Shown: one piece after another, positions 1 through 6,673 of the stretch
Numbering within the stretch: position 1 is the first letter of the stretch
Layout of the letters: each line of letters begins with the position of its first letter
Assembly (NCBI GenBank): GCA_015486905.1
Contig: WFQV01000389.1
Coordinates: 1-10,235, forward strand
DNA: 10,235 nt
Direction: 5' to 3'
From: Melioribacteraceae bacterium
Lineage (GTDB): Bacteria; Bacteroidota; Ignavibacteria; Ignavibacteriales; Melioribacteraceae
Notes under the pieces: model-generated
Told to the model about the DNA's origin: nothing
The model's database searches: none
Seen by the model: only the letters and a program-made list of their open reading frames with translations
Position numbers and translations under genes: made by a program

Positions 1-1
1 G

Positions 2-130
2 CAAGAACAGCGTAGTACACAATGGATGCCTTGGGAATCGCTTCCGGAATTTCTCGATGTTCAAAATGCCGACAAAACTGTTGAGGGTTATCCTGCGCCT
101 GTTAGAGCTATTTTTGTTTGTGAAAAATAA
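2..130 (+). CDS. C-terminal fragment of an unidentified protein (5' end outside window)
   Basis: An open frame runs from the window edge to a TAA at 128-130 and encodes 42 residues, ending PAPVRAIFVCEK. The other two plus frames close early, for example a TAG at 13-15 in frame 1. The peptide has no membrane segment and no T9SS-type tail, so it is probably the end of a soluble protein. Its tryptophans (QWMPWE) and proline-rich end look like real coding sequence, but I do not recognise the family. It converges with the minus-strand gene that ends at 218, leaving 87 bases between them. It could also be a chance frame, because only the last 42 codons are visible. Confidence 0.5.
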   Translation, partial: QEQRSTQWMPWESLPEFLDVQNADKTVEGYPAPVRAIFVCEK

Positions 131-217
131 CAAATTAATTTACCTAAACTTCAAAATCCATAAACCAAGAACAAAGAACCAAGAACTACGAACAAGTATG
201 AATTAGGGACTCTAAAA
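131..217. repeat. Short A/C-rich direct repeat in a convergent intergenic gap
   Basis: Between the two converging genes, the 10-mer AACCAAGAAC occurs twice (163-172 and 177-186), 14 bases apart, followed by the related ACTACGAAC. I found no strong stem with a T-run that would act as a terminator for either gene. The repeat could be replication slippage or part of a dispersed intergenic repeat; one window cannot decide. Confidence 0.45.
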
Positions 218-2605
218 TTATTTCAGCAAAAGAATTTTCTTTGTGGCAATAAAATTTCCCTTACCGTTAGCTTCCAAACGATAGAAGTAAACTCCGCTTG
301 GTGAATTTTTTGCATTGAATTGTATCGAATAATTTCCTGCCGCCTCTTCTTTATTTACAAGTTCTGCAACCTTTCGACCAAGTAAATCGTAAATGGTTAA
401 ACGGACATAACTTTTTGAGGGCAGAGAATATTTGATTGTTGTGCTTGAATTTGTTCCTGCTGTGCCTCCAAAGGGGTTAGGGTAATTTTGCTCGAGGCGG
501 AATTTATGTGGGAAATTAGCTGATTCTTTAACTTCGGAATAGTCCGCTATGCCGCGTCTGCCGCCGCCGAATTTGGAAAAGTGAGACGCTTTGAATTCAA
601 TAAAATCTTTGGTATTGACTGTTGTTATTCCCGAGCCGTCAAATCCGTTTTGAGTTATGTACGCTACCTGAAGGCTGTCGGGATTTAATTTTAATTTACG
701 AACTTGTGCTATGAAACTGTCTTTCTTTTCAATATGAAATGTAAAATATTCTCCCTTATTAAAAAGGTAATTGCTCGATACGGGAGTGTAATCCGGCAGT
801 TTGAAAACATTTACAATTAAGTAGAGGAATAATTTTTCATTAAATGCTTTAGGCGGTAGATTTGTCTTAAAATCGTAAGTGAGAAAAATATCTAAGAACA
901 AATCTTCGTCGCTAATATTACCGATGCTGAAATAACTGCCGGAGATTGCTTGGTAAGGTGTGCCTATGCCTTGATAAACGGAACTGAAGTTGTAATCCGG
1001 AAGGTAATATTTTTGATTCTCCAAAAGCGAACCTTCTTTAATGGGTGCTCGGATATCTCCGAGGATTGTATTCTTTAGAAGTACGTGTAAACGGTAATAA
1101 AATACATTCGGTCTCTCCGAAGGGGGGATGTCGATTTCCACTTGATTGGAAATTTTGGACAGAGCATTTATCCCAAAAGCCCTGACAAAATAGGAATACG
1201 TTCTGTTGTTCAAAACAGTTGTATCTTTGTAATTTGTAATGTTTGCCCCTACTGAATCAATAATACCCCATGAACCTATTTGTTTCTCTTTTCTGAAAAT
1301 TTTGAAGCCGAGCTCGCCGGTAGAATGGTCCAACCAATTAAGGTCAACATCCGATTTTGCTATTAATGATGCTGTTAGTCCTGTCGGTTTTGTAAGTTCC
1401 GTATATTCGGGTGCAATCGGTGCAAAGTAAACATCGTAATTTTTTTGTTGGTTAAGGGAAGCAAAAACAACGCCACCATTAATGTGGTTTGGGAAAATAG
1501 AAACGAAATCGTCGTCACTCGGGATGATAGTATCCGTGTAAAGAGGTCTCTTGTTGCTCCATTCAAGAGGATTATTCACGGAGCTTTCTTTTTTAAAAAT
1601 TTTGCCGTCTTTAATGTAAGCACAAACTATTTTACCCGCCGGGGAATCCGTAATATCAACGACCGGAAAGTTTGCATCCGACTCAAGAATTTGATTCTTA
1701 ATGAACCCGCGTGGTGTGCCAAAAATATCCGATTCGGAGAACTGCCCGAAATATTTAATTGTTTCTCCCGTTTGAAATGTTACTATCCAGTTTTTACCCC
1801 ACGCAGCAATGGAAGGACTGAATTTTGGTCCCTTGCTTTGGGTTAGGAATTTTACTTTCCAACCATTGGCTAAAGTGTGTTGTAGCACCACAAGTTGATT
1901 TACCGAATCTATCTTAGCATTGAACACAAATAAATCCTGCCCTTTCCCGGCTGTTGCATCTATTCTTAGGAATCCGTCGGGGTAACCGAATTCTCGCGAA
2001 TAAACTTCTTGAAAATCACCGTCTATTGTACCTTGATAAATGTAAAAGCGGGGATGGGTTAAATCAAAGTAAGCAACGTGCATAGTTGGAATATGTGATT
2101 TATTAGGCTTTACGATTATTGAAGGTCTTTCCAGCCAATCTTTCGAAATGGTAACTATTTTAATGGTACCGCTGGCTTTTAGTAGGGGGTCGTCATTTTC
2201 GTAAACAAAAATACCATGACTGTCATTTTGAATCATTTGAAAAGTTGCGTAAAATTTATTTTTAAAAATGAACGCTTGGGGCAGTGTAAGTTTGCCATCA
2301 TTCGCAGCAAGTGTTTTTCGATAGCTCCAACTATCGCCGTGGTCTTGAGAAAAAAAGATTCTGAGTTTTGTTAAACCTGTCGAGTCGGTAAATTCAATTA
2401 TTGTGTAAAGATAATCCTGATTACCTGTAATGAAAGGGGCTCGTTCATTTGCTTCGGTTGTCGAAATTGGTACTAAAGGTAGTTGTGGATTTTCTGTAGG
2501 GGATTGCCCTAACTTTTCATCGATTATCTTAACGGAAGTTTGAGCGTAATTATTAATTGACAATAACACTGTCAAAGCGAAGAACAATTTCCAAAATATT
2601 TTCAT
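218..2605 (-). CDS. Large secreted protein with Asp-box, FN3-like domain and T9SS C-terminal sorting domain
   Basis: This 795-residue protein should cross the inner membrane by Sec and the outer membrane by the type IX system. Residues 1-22 form a signal peptide (charged MKIFWK start, hydrophobic core, likely cut after NNYAQ). Residues 25-400 look like a repeated beta-strand region, possibly a propeller. They include one good Asp-box, SQDHGDSW at 86-93, a motif of sialidase/BNR-type propellers. Residues 406-494 resemble a fibronectin type III domain (PTGLTAS..., LNWLDHS, YSYFVRAFG). Residues 500-690 are unassigned, with a HFSKFGGG stretch near 676-682. Residues 703-795 are the T9SS type A sorting domain: NYPNPF, then TTIKYSLP, IYDLLGRKVAELVN, GVYFYRL and a lysine end. 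The linker after NPF (GGTAGTNS) is longer than the common NPFNPS form. A purine-rich AAAAGGGA lies about 8 bases before the ATG. Catalytic residues of a sialidase are not evident, so a binding or adhesive role is as likely as an enzymatic one. Confidence 0.9.
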   Translation of the reverse strand: MKIFWKLFFALTVLLSINNYAQTSVKIIDEKLGQSPTENPQLPLVPISTTEANERAPFITGNQDYLYTIIEFTDSTGLTKLRIFFSQDHGDSWSYRKTLAANDGKLTLPQAFIFKNKFYATFQMIQNDSHGIFVYENDDPLLKASGTIKIVTISKDWLERPSIIVKPNKSHIPTMHVAYFDLTHPRFYIYQGTIDGDFQEVYSREFGYPDGFLRIDATAGKGQDLFVFNAKIDSVNQLVVLQHTLANGWKVKFLTQSKGPKFSPSIAAWGKNWIVTFQTGETIKYFGQFSESDIFGTPRGFIKNQILESDANFPVVDITDSPAGKIVCAYIKDGKIFKKESSVNNPLEWSNKRPLYTDTIIPSDDDFVSIFPNHINGGVVFASLNQQKNYDVYFAPIAPEYTELTKPTGLTASLIAKSDVDLNWLDHSTGELGFKIFRKEKQIGSWGIIDSVGANITNYKDTTVLNNRTYSYFVRAFGINALSKISNQVEIDIPPSERPNVFYYRLHVLLKNTILGDIRAPIKEGSLLENQKYYLPDYNFSSVYQGIGTPYQAISGSYFSIGNISDEDLFLDIFLTYDFKTNLPPKAFNEKLFLYLIVNVFKLPDYTPVSSNYLFNKGEYFTFHIEKKDSFIAQVRKLKLNPDSLQVAYITQNGFDGSGITTVNTKDFIEFKASHFSKFGGGRRGIADYSEVKESANFPHKFRLEQNYPNPFGGTAGTNSSTTIKYSLPSKSYVRLTIYDLLGRKVAELVNKEEAAGNYSIQFNAKNSPSGVYFYRLEANGKGNFIATKKILLLK

Positions 2606-2793
2606 TTTTCAAGTCCCTTTTGATTGTCGGTAAATAAAATTAATAAAGAGTTAAAAAAACATTTACTTTGCAAAATAAGAAAAAAGGTAATTAGACGCCT
2701 GGATTTAAATCACATTCCGCTTCTTGTGTTTTGAGCATAAAGGGAAATGAAGTCCTTGGTTTTACGGGTGCATGCTTAAAATTATTCCTTGAA

Positions 2794-2824
2794 TTTGAAG
2801 TTTAAAATTAATTGTTTATATTTA
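2794..2824 (+). promoter_or_regulatory. Predicted promoter of the TetR-type regulator gene
   Basis: TTTG at 2794-2797 is followed after 19 bases by TATATTTA at 2817-2824, matching seven of eight positions of the Bacteroidota -7 box TAnnTTTG with a -33 TTTG. The same bases also read as a sigma70-like TTGAAG, 16 bases, TATATT. Transcription would start near 2831, inside the inverted repeat at 2822-2843. AT-rich DNA produces such matches by chance, so this is a prediction only. Confidence 0.5.
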
Positions 2825-2843
2825 GTTAGTAATTATTAACTAA
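2822..2843. promoter_or_regulatory. Predicted TetR operator 1 (autoregulation site)
   Basis: A 22-bp inverted repeat, TTAGTT-N10-AACTAA, overlaps the end of the predicted -7 box and the likely transcription start of the regulator gene. Here the arms extend to seven pairs (TTAGTTA/TAACTAA); the middle ten bases are AGTAATTATT. The half-sites and spacing are exactly those of the element in front of the exporter gene at 3478-3499. A binding site placed here would block RNA polymerase, as is usual for TetR-family repressors that control their own gene. Confidence 0.7.
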
Positions 2844-2857
2844 CATTGTAAAAGGCG

Positions 2858-3433
2858 ATGACAAAGAGACAGGAAGAAATAATTAACGCCTCAATCGAAC
2901 TGATTGCCGAAAATGGCATTCAGGGATTAACAATAAAAAATCTTTCCAGAAAAATTAAAGTAACGGAACCGGCAATTTATCGGCATTTCGAAAACAAAAC
3001 CGATATTTTGCTTACAATGTTGAATAATCTTGACAAAGCAATTAAAACGCTAACCGAAGAGATTTTGGCGAAAGAGAAAGACCCCCTTAAAAGAATCGAA
3101 AAAGTTTTTAATCTTCCCTTTAATATTTTTAGCGAGCATCCATATTGGGTTTCAGTCATTTTTGCAGATGAAATTTTCAAGAATGAGGAAGTCCTTGCCG
3201 TAAAGATTCGGCAAATTCTAGAACGGAAGGAAAATGTTTTTATTAAACTTATTACAGATGCGCGGAAATCAGGACAATTAAGAAAGGATATTAATAAAAA
3301 TCATTTGGCGGCAATGTTAATCGGTTCAATGAGACTGACTGTGAAAAAATGGGAGCTCTCAAAGTTCGGCTTCGACCTTAAAAAAGAAGGTAAAAAACTT
3401 CTGAAGTCATTTCTAAATCTCGTTAAACAATAA
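2858..3433 (+). CDS. TetR/AcrR-family transcriptional regulator
   Basis: The 191-residue protein has the standard size and plan of a TetR repressor. The N-terminal DNA-binding domain spans about residues 3-50. Its helix-turn-helix is at 25-44 (LTIKNLSRKIKV, then the recognition helix TEPAIYRHF), followed by the typical FENK-D-LL segment. The rest is helical and would form the dimer and ligand pocket. The end (LIGSMRLTVKKWELS, FDLKKEG) reminds me of TetR proteins linked to fatty-acid or lipid metabolism, but that is only an impression. The ATG at 2858 is preceded by a weak AAAGGCG. The gene lies 76 bases upstream of the exporter gene on the same strand. Both have the same inverted repeat in front, so autoregulation plus control of the exporter operon is the likely role. 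The inducer is unknown. Confidence 0.9.
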   Translation: MTKRQEEIINASIELIAENGIQGLTIKNLSRKIKVTEPAIYRHFENKTDILLTMLNNLDKAIKTLTEEILAKEKDPLKRIEKVFNLPFNIFSEHPYWVSVIFADEIFKNEEVLAVKIRQILERKENVFIKLITDARKSGQLRKDINKNHLAAMLIGSMRLTVKKWELSKFGFDLKKEGKKLLKSFLNLVKQ

Positions 3434-3438
3434 ATTTT

Positions 3439-3467
3439 TTTGATTGAATTCGTGTGGGATATTTTTA
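3439..3467 (+). promoter_or_regulatory. Predicted promoter of the exporter operon
   Basis: TTTG at 3439-3442 is followed after 17 bases by TATTTTTA at 3460-3467, again seven of eight positions of TAnnTTTG. Transcription would begin near 3474, just before the inverted repeat at 3478-3499. The arrangement parallels that in front of the regulator gene. The region is AT-rich, so a chance match is possible. Confidence 0.45.
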
Positions 3468-3477
3468 ATTAATAAGG

Positions 3478-3499
3478 TTAGTTAATATTAACAAACTAA
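3478..3499. promoter_or_regulatory. Predicted TetR operator 2 (exporter operon)
   Basis: A 22-bp inverted repeat, TTAGTT-N10-AACTAA, lies just downstream of the predicted transcription start and 10 bases before the ATG of the exporter gene. Its middle is AATATTAACA, which differs from site 1, so conservation of the arms and the spacing is unlikely to reflect simple duplication of a longer stretch. A nested perfect palindrome GTTAATATTAAC (3481-3492) lies inside it. A ribosome binding site (AGGA at 3501-3504) follows directly. Confidence 0.7.
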
Positions 3500-3509
3500 T
3501 AGGAACATA

Positions 3510-5810
3510 ATGAAGAATCTTTTTCGTAAATCTCTGAAATATTCTTGGCTTACGGTAATCGTAGTACTTGTGATTTCAGTTTTCTTCTTTTTAAAAATGA
3601 AGAAAAATTCGAGGATGGAAACAAACCTCGACAAATACATGCCCCAGCAGCACCCGGCTTTTGTTTACAGCAACAAAGCGGAAAAGTGGTTCAATATTAA
3701 GGACGGAATAATCGTTGCAATTGAAAACAAAAATAGCATTTACAATCCCGGGACACTTAAAATAATCAAGGGCTTGTCGAAGAAATTAATGAAAATGCCT
3801 GAGATTGAAAAGAACGACGTTACTTCTCTTTACACAGCGGACAATATCGTCGGTTCTGAAGCCGGAATGGAAGTTAAACGTTTTTACCGCCGCGTTCCTA
3901 AAAGCTCTGAAGAATTAAAAAAGCTTGAAAAGGAAGTCAGAACGAATAACATGGTTTTTGGCAAGCTTGTGGATTCGACGGAAACTGTAGCGGTGATTGT
4001 AGCGAGGATAGGTGATAACACATTCACGCAGAAATTCTACCGACGCATACTTGACGTGGCTAAAAAATATGAGGACAGTGAAAACAAAATTTACGTTGCA
4101 GGTCGCCCCATTGTGGAAGGGACAATGGCTTTGCTGGGACCGGCAGACATGAAAAAAATGGTGCCGATTGTTTTAATCGTAATCTTCCTTGTCCTTTTTG
4201 CAACTCTGCGAAGTTTAAAAAGCACAATAGCTACTTTGTTCGTGGTCTTCTTTAGTACGCTATGGGCTTTCGGTTTGATGGCAGCGGTGAACATTCCAAT
4301 TTACGCAGTCTCGACAATGATTCCCGTAATGCTGATTGCAATAGGAGTTGCTTACGGAATTCATCTTTACCACCACTTGTCGATTTTCATGACTGAAAAT
4401 CCCGATGCTGCAAAAGAGGAGGCGGTAATGGACATGCTTGTTCAAATGTGGAAGCCGGTCACAATGGCTGCAGTAACTACGGCTGTCGGTTTTATTTCAC
4501 TTTTAACGTCGCAAGTTTACCCAATTAAATATTTCGGACTTTTCACAGCTTTCGGTGTAACCATGGCGATGTTACTTTCGCTCTTTTTCATCCCTGCTTA
4601 CATTATGCTCACAGGCTTGCCAAAGAACAATAAGAAAAAGAAAACCGAAGCGGAGGCGCAAAACCAAATAGCTTTCATCTTTACCGAGAAGGTTCTTAAA
4701 CATTCAACGGCAACAATATTGGCGACGGTGGTAATCGTTGTGCTTTCAATTTTCGGTATGACAAAGGTTTGGATTAACTCCAGTTTTCTCGACAAGTTCG
4801 AAAAGGATAGCGCAATAGTCAAGACGGATAAATTCATTAACGAACATTTCGGCGGTACGTCAACAATTAATTTGATTCTAGACGCAAAAGAAAAGAATGC
4901 ATTTAAAAAGCCGGAGGTTCTTAAACTTGTTAGCCAAATGCAAAAGGACGTTGAAAAGCGTGTTCCCGTTGTGGGCGGAAGTTTTTCGCTCGTGGATTTC
5001 CTCGAAAGAATTAACAAAGTAATGCATGCCGACAGCCTTAAATATCAACGCATTCCAAACTCGCAAGAATTAATTGCCCAGTATCTACTGCTCTACGAGA
5101 TGTCCGGCGATCCGCAAAATCTGATAAAAGTTGTGGATTACAATTACCAAAAACTTAATGTTACATTCCAATTGAAAAGCGACAACTCAAAAGCTACCAA
5201 AAGTGCACTTGCGGAAATTGACAAGTACAAAAAGGACTTCGCAAAATTAGGGATTAAGATGAACTACGCCGGCTCCGGCTACAAAGCGCTGGTGTTTACG
5301 GATTTAATTCTTGAAGGACAAATAATGAGCTTGGCAATGTCAGTAATAATAGTCTTTTTATTATTGTTACTAATGTTTCGCAATGTTAAGGTCAGTCTAA
5401 TAGGGACAATCCCGATTCTCGTTACAGCGATAATAAGTTTCGGAATAATGGGCTGGCTGGACATCCCGTTGAACTCAACGACAGCTCTGCTTTCGAGCAT
5501 CGCAGTGGGAATAGGAATTGACTACGCAATTCATTTCATTGAGCAGTACAGAGTAAATTCGAAACTTGGAGACAAACTTCTTGCTTCGAAAATCACAATG
5601 GCTCACTCCGGTAAAGCCATTCTCTTTAATGCAATTGTTGTAATAGCGGGCTTTCTTGTTTTGCTTTTTTCCGTCTTCCCGCCAAACCGTGAACTGGGAT
5701 TTCTCGTTTCCGTGAACATGTTTACGAGTTTCTTAGGAACGCTCACGATAATGTTTTTACTTCTTTACAAATCGAACGTTTATTTTGAAAATAAATCCAA
5801 GGAGAATTAA
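3510..5810 (+). CDS. MMPL/RND-superfamily inner-membrane exporter
   Basis: The 766-residue protein has the duplicated RND layout. A first membrane helix lies at about 12-28, followed by a periplasmic domain to about 215 and five helices between 217 and 365. The second half has a helix at 400-416, a periplasmic domain to about 605 and five helices between 606 and 755, giving 12 in total. It is shorter than AcrB-type pumps (about 1000 residues) and fits the COG1033/MMPL group, which exports lipids and other hydrophobic compounds using the proton gradient. The fourth helix of the second half carries GIGIDYAIH (667-675) with the expected proton-relay Asp at 671. The matching first-half motif is IGVAYGIH (278-285), with Ala 281 in place of Asp. 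It has its own SD (AGGA) and is followed after one base by the LolA-like gene, so the two are surely co-transcribed. No AcrA-type adaptor gene is in the window. Confidence 0.92.
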   Translation: MKNLFRKSLKYSWLTVIVVLVISVFFFLKMKKNSRMETNLDKYMPQQHPAFVYSNKAEKWFNIKDGIIVAIENKNSIYNPGTLKIIKGLSKKLMKMPEIEKNDVTSLYTADNIVGSEAGMEVKRFYRRVPKSSEELKKLEKEVRTNNMVFGKLVDSTETVAVIVARIGDNTFTQKFYRRILDVAKKYEDSENKIYVAGRPIVEGTMALLGPADMKKMVPIVLIVIFLVLFATLRSLKSTIATLFVVFFSTLWAFGLMAAVNIPIYAVSTMIPVMLIAIGVAYGIHLYHHLSIFMTENPDAAKEEAVMDMLVQMWKPVTMAAVTTAVGFISLLTSQVYPIKYFGLFTAFGVTMAMLLSLFFIPAYIMLTGLPKNNKKKKTEAEAQNQIAFIFTEKVLKHSTATILATVVIVVLSIFGMTKVWINSSFLDKFEKDSAIVKTDKFINEHFGGTSTINLILDAKEKNAFKKPEVLKLVSQMQKDVEKRVPVVGGSFSLVDFLERINKVMHADSLKYQRIPNSQELIAQYLLLYEMSGDPQNLIKVVDYNYQKLNVTFQLKSDNSKATKSALAEIDKYKKDFAKLGIKMNYAGSGYKALVFTDLILEGQIMSLAMSVIIVFLLLLLMFRNVKVSLIGTIPILVTAIISFGIMGWLDIPLNSTTALLSSIAVGIGIDYAIHFIEQYRVNSKLGDKLLASKITMAHSGKAILFNAIVVIAGFLVLLFSVFPPNRELGFLVSVNMFTSFLGTLTIMFLLLYKSNVYFENKSKEN
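5799..5804 (+). promoter_or_regulatory. Strong ribosome binding site that decides the LolA-like start
   Basis: AAGGAG lies seven bases before the ATG at 5812 and inside the last codons of the exporter gene. It fixes the start at 5812 rather than at an in-frame TTG at 5785, which would overlap the exporter and put a charged stretch in front of the signal peptide. Confidence 0.85.
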
Positions 5811-5811
5811 A

Positions 5812-6588
5812 ATGAAAAAGTTAATGCAATTAACCTTAGCCGCATCGATGTTAGTGTTCATTAACGTTAACGCACAAAAACTTACGGGACTCAAGGTAAT
5901 GGAAAAGGTTTACAACAGACCGACAGGTAACGATATGCAATCCACGCTTACAATGACTTTGATTAATAGTCAAGGAGACAAGCGCGTGCGTGTAATCAGG
6001 CAATTTATTCGCCAATTCGGACAAGTAGAAAAGAAAATAATGTTCTTTGTTTCGCCTGCCGACGTTAAGAACACTTCTTTCATGAATTGGAGTTATGACG
6101 AAGAAGGCAAGGACGACGACCAGTGGATTTACCTCCCGGCACTTAAGAAAATTAAAAGAATTTCCAGCGACAGTAAAGGCGATTATTTTATGGGTTCTGA
6201 TTTCACTTACGATGATTTGGGCAATCGCAAACCTACGGACGATACGCACAAAATCCTACGTACCGAAAAGGTTAACGGATTGGATTGCTATGTGGTTGAA
6301 AGCACACCGAAAGACGAAGATTACATGTACTCGAAAACAATCACGTGGGTCGTGAAGGACAGATGGTACGGAGTGAAAAAGGAATTTTATGATGAGGACG
6401 GTGACTTACTAAAAACTCTTAACATCGAGAAAGTACAAAACATTAAAGGTTACTGGATAATTGAAAAAGCAGTGATGAATAACGTTCAAACCAAACACAA
6501 AACAATAATGGAACTGAAAAACGTTAAAATTAACACGGGCATTCCGGCGTCTAAGTTTACGCAAAGGATGATGAAGCGCGGTCTTTAA
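5812..6588 (+). CDS. Periplasmic outer-membrane lipoprotein-sorting-like protein (LolA-like fold)
   Basis: The 258-residue protein starts with a clear signal peptide (MKKLMQ, hydrophobic 7-18, likely cut after NVNAQ at 22) and has no lipobox cysteine, so it should be a soluble periplasmic protein. The body matches what I know of the LolA-like family PF17131: a strand rich in QSTLTMTL (43-50), WSYDEEGKDDDQWIYLPALKK around 93-113, RISSDSKGDYFMGSDFTYDDL near 117-136, then a beta-rich half with GLDCYVVESTPK. LolA-type folds are half-barrels that hold acyl chains. True LolA is shorter and carries lipoproteins; this group is often encoded beside RND/MMPL exporters. It lies one base after the exporter gene and 85 bases before the beta-barrel gene. 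I infer that it passes a hydrophobic cargo between them. A role in lipoprotein sorting itself is less likely. Confidence 0.88.
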   Translation: MKKLMQLTLAASMLVFINVNAQKLTGLKVMEKVYNRPTGNDMQSTLTMTLINSQGDKRVRVIRQFIRQFGQVEKKIMFFVSPADVKNTSFMNWSYDEEGKDDDQWIYLPALKKIKRISSDSKGDYFMGSDFTYDDLGNRKPTDDTHKILRTEKVNGLDCYVVESTPKDEDYMYSKTITWVVKDRWYGVKKEFYDEDGDLLKTLNIEKVQNIKGYWIIEKAVMNNVQTKHKTIMELKNVKINTGIPASKFTQRMMKRGL

Positions 6589-6596
6589 CAGTAGGC

Positions 6597-6641
6597 AGTT
6601 TGAATTAGCTGAGAGAAAATTCTACTGATGATTTTCAAACT
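6597..6641 (+). other. Inverted repeat between the LolA-like and beta-barrel genes
   Basis: AGTTTGAA (6597-6604) pairs with TTCAAACT (6634-6641). Inside this, GAAAAT (6615-6620) pairs with ATTTTC (6631-6636). Together they could form a branched or bulged RNA hairpin in the 85-base gap of the operon. No T-run follows, so it is not a typical terminator; mRNA processing or stability control is possible. The pairs are AT-rich and may be weak. Confidence 0.35.
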
Positions 6642-6661
6642 TAAACTAACAATTAAAATTT

Positions 6662-6667
6662 AAGGTG
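6662..6667 (+). promoter_or_regulatory. Ribosome binding site that decides the beta-barrel start
   Basis: AAGGTG lies six bases before the ATG at 6674. An in-frame GTG at 6665 is part of this site, so it should not be used as the start. The ATG gives a clean signal peptide beginning MKKYF. Confidence 0.75.
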
Positions 6668-6673
6668 TTAAAA

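Larger units (their letters stand above)
2606..2857. other. Divergent intergenic region
   Basis: These 252 bases separate the minus-strand secreted-protein gene from the plus-strand regulator gene and must hold both 5' regions. The right part contains the promoter and operator described separately. The left part is very AT-rich, and I found no convincing minus-strand promoter there. No small ORF with a credible start was seen. Confidence 0.6.

Noticed and set aside
1445..1846. Plus-strand ORF of 133 codons opposite the secreted-protein gene
   Set aside because: It lies wholly inside the 795-residue T9SS protein gene on the other strand, has no recognisable domain or ribosome binding site, and its sequence is explained as a shadow frame.
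4598..5017. Minus-strand ORF of 139 codons inside the exporter gene
   Set aside because: It is antisense to a well-supported RND protein, with low-complexity Ser/Phe-rich content typical of a reverse-frame artefact.
5785..5811. Upstream TTG start for the LolA-like gene
   Set aside because: It would add nine mostly charged residues before the signal peptide and overlap the exporter. The AAGGAG seven bases before the ATG at 5812 gives a far better start.
6640..6655. TetR operator before the barrel gene
   Set aside because: The AAACTAAC word resembles one half-site, but the opposite half is missing at the required spacing.
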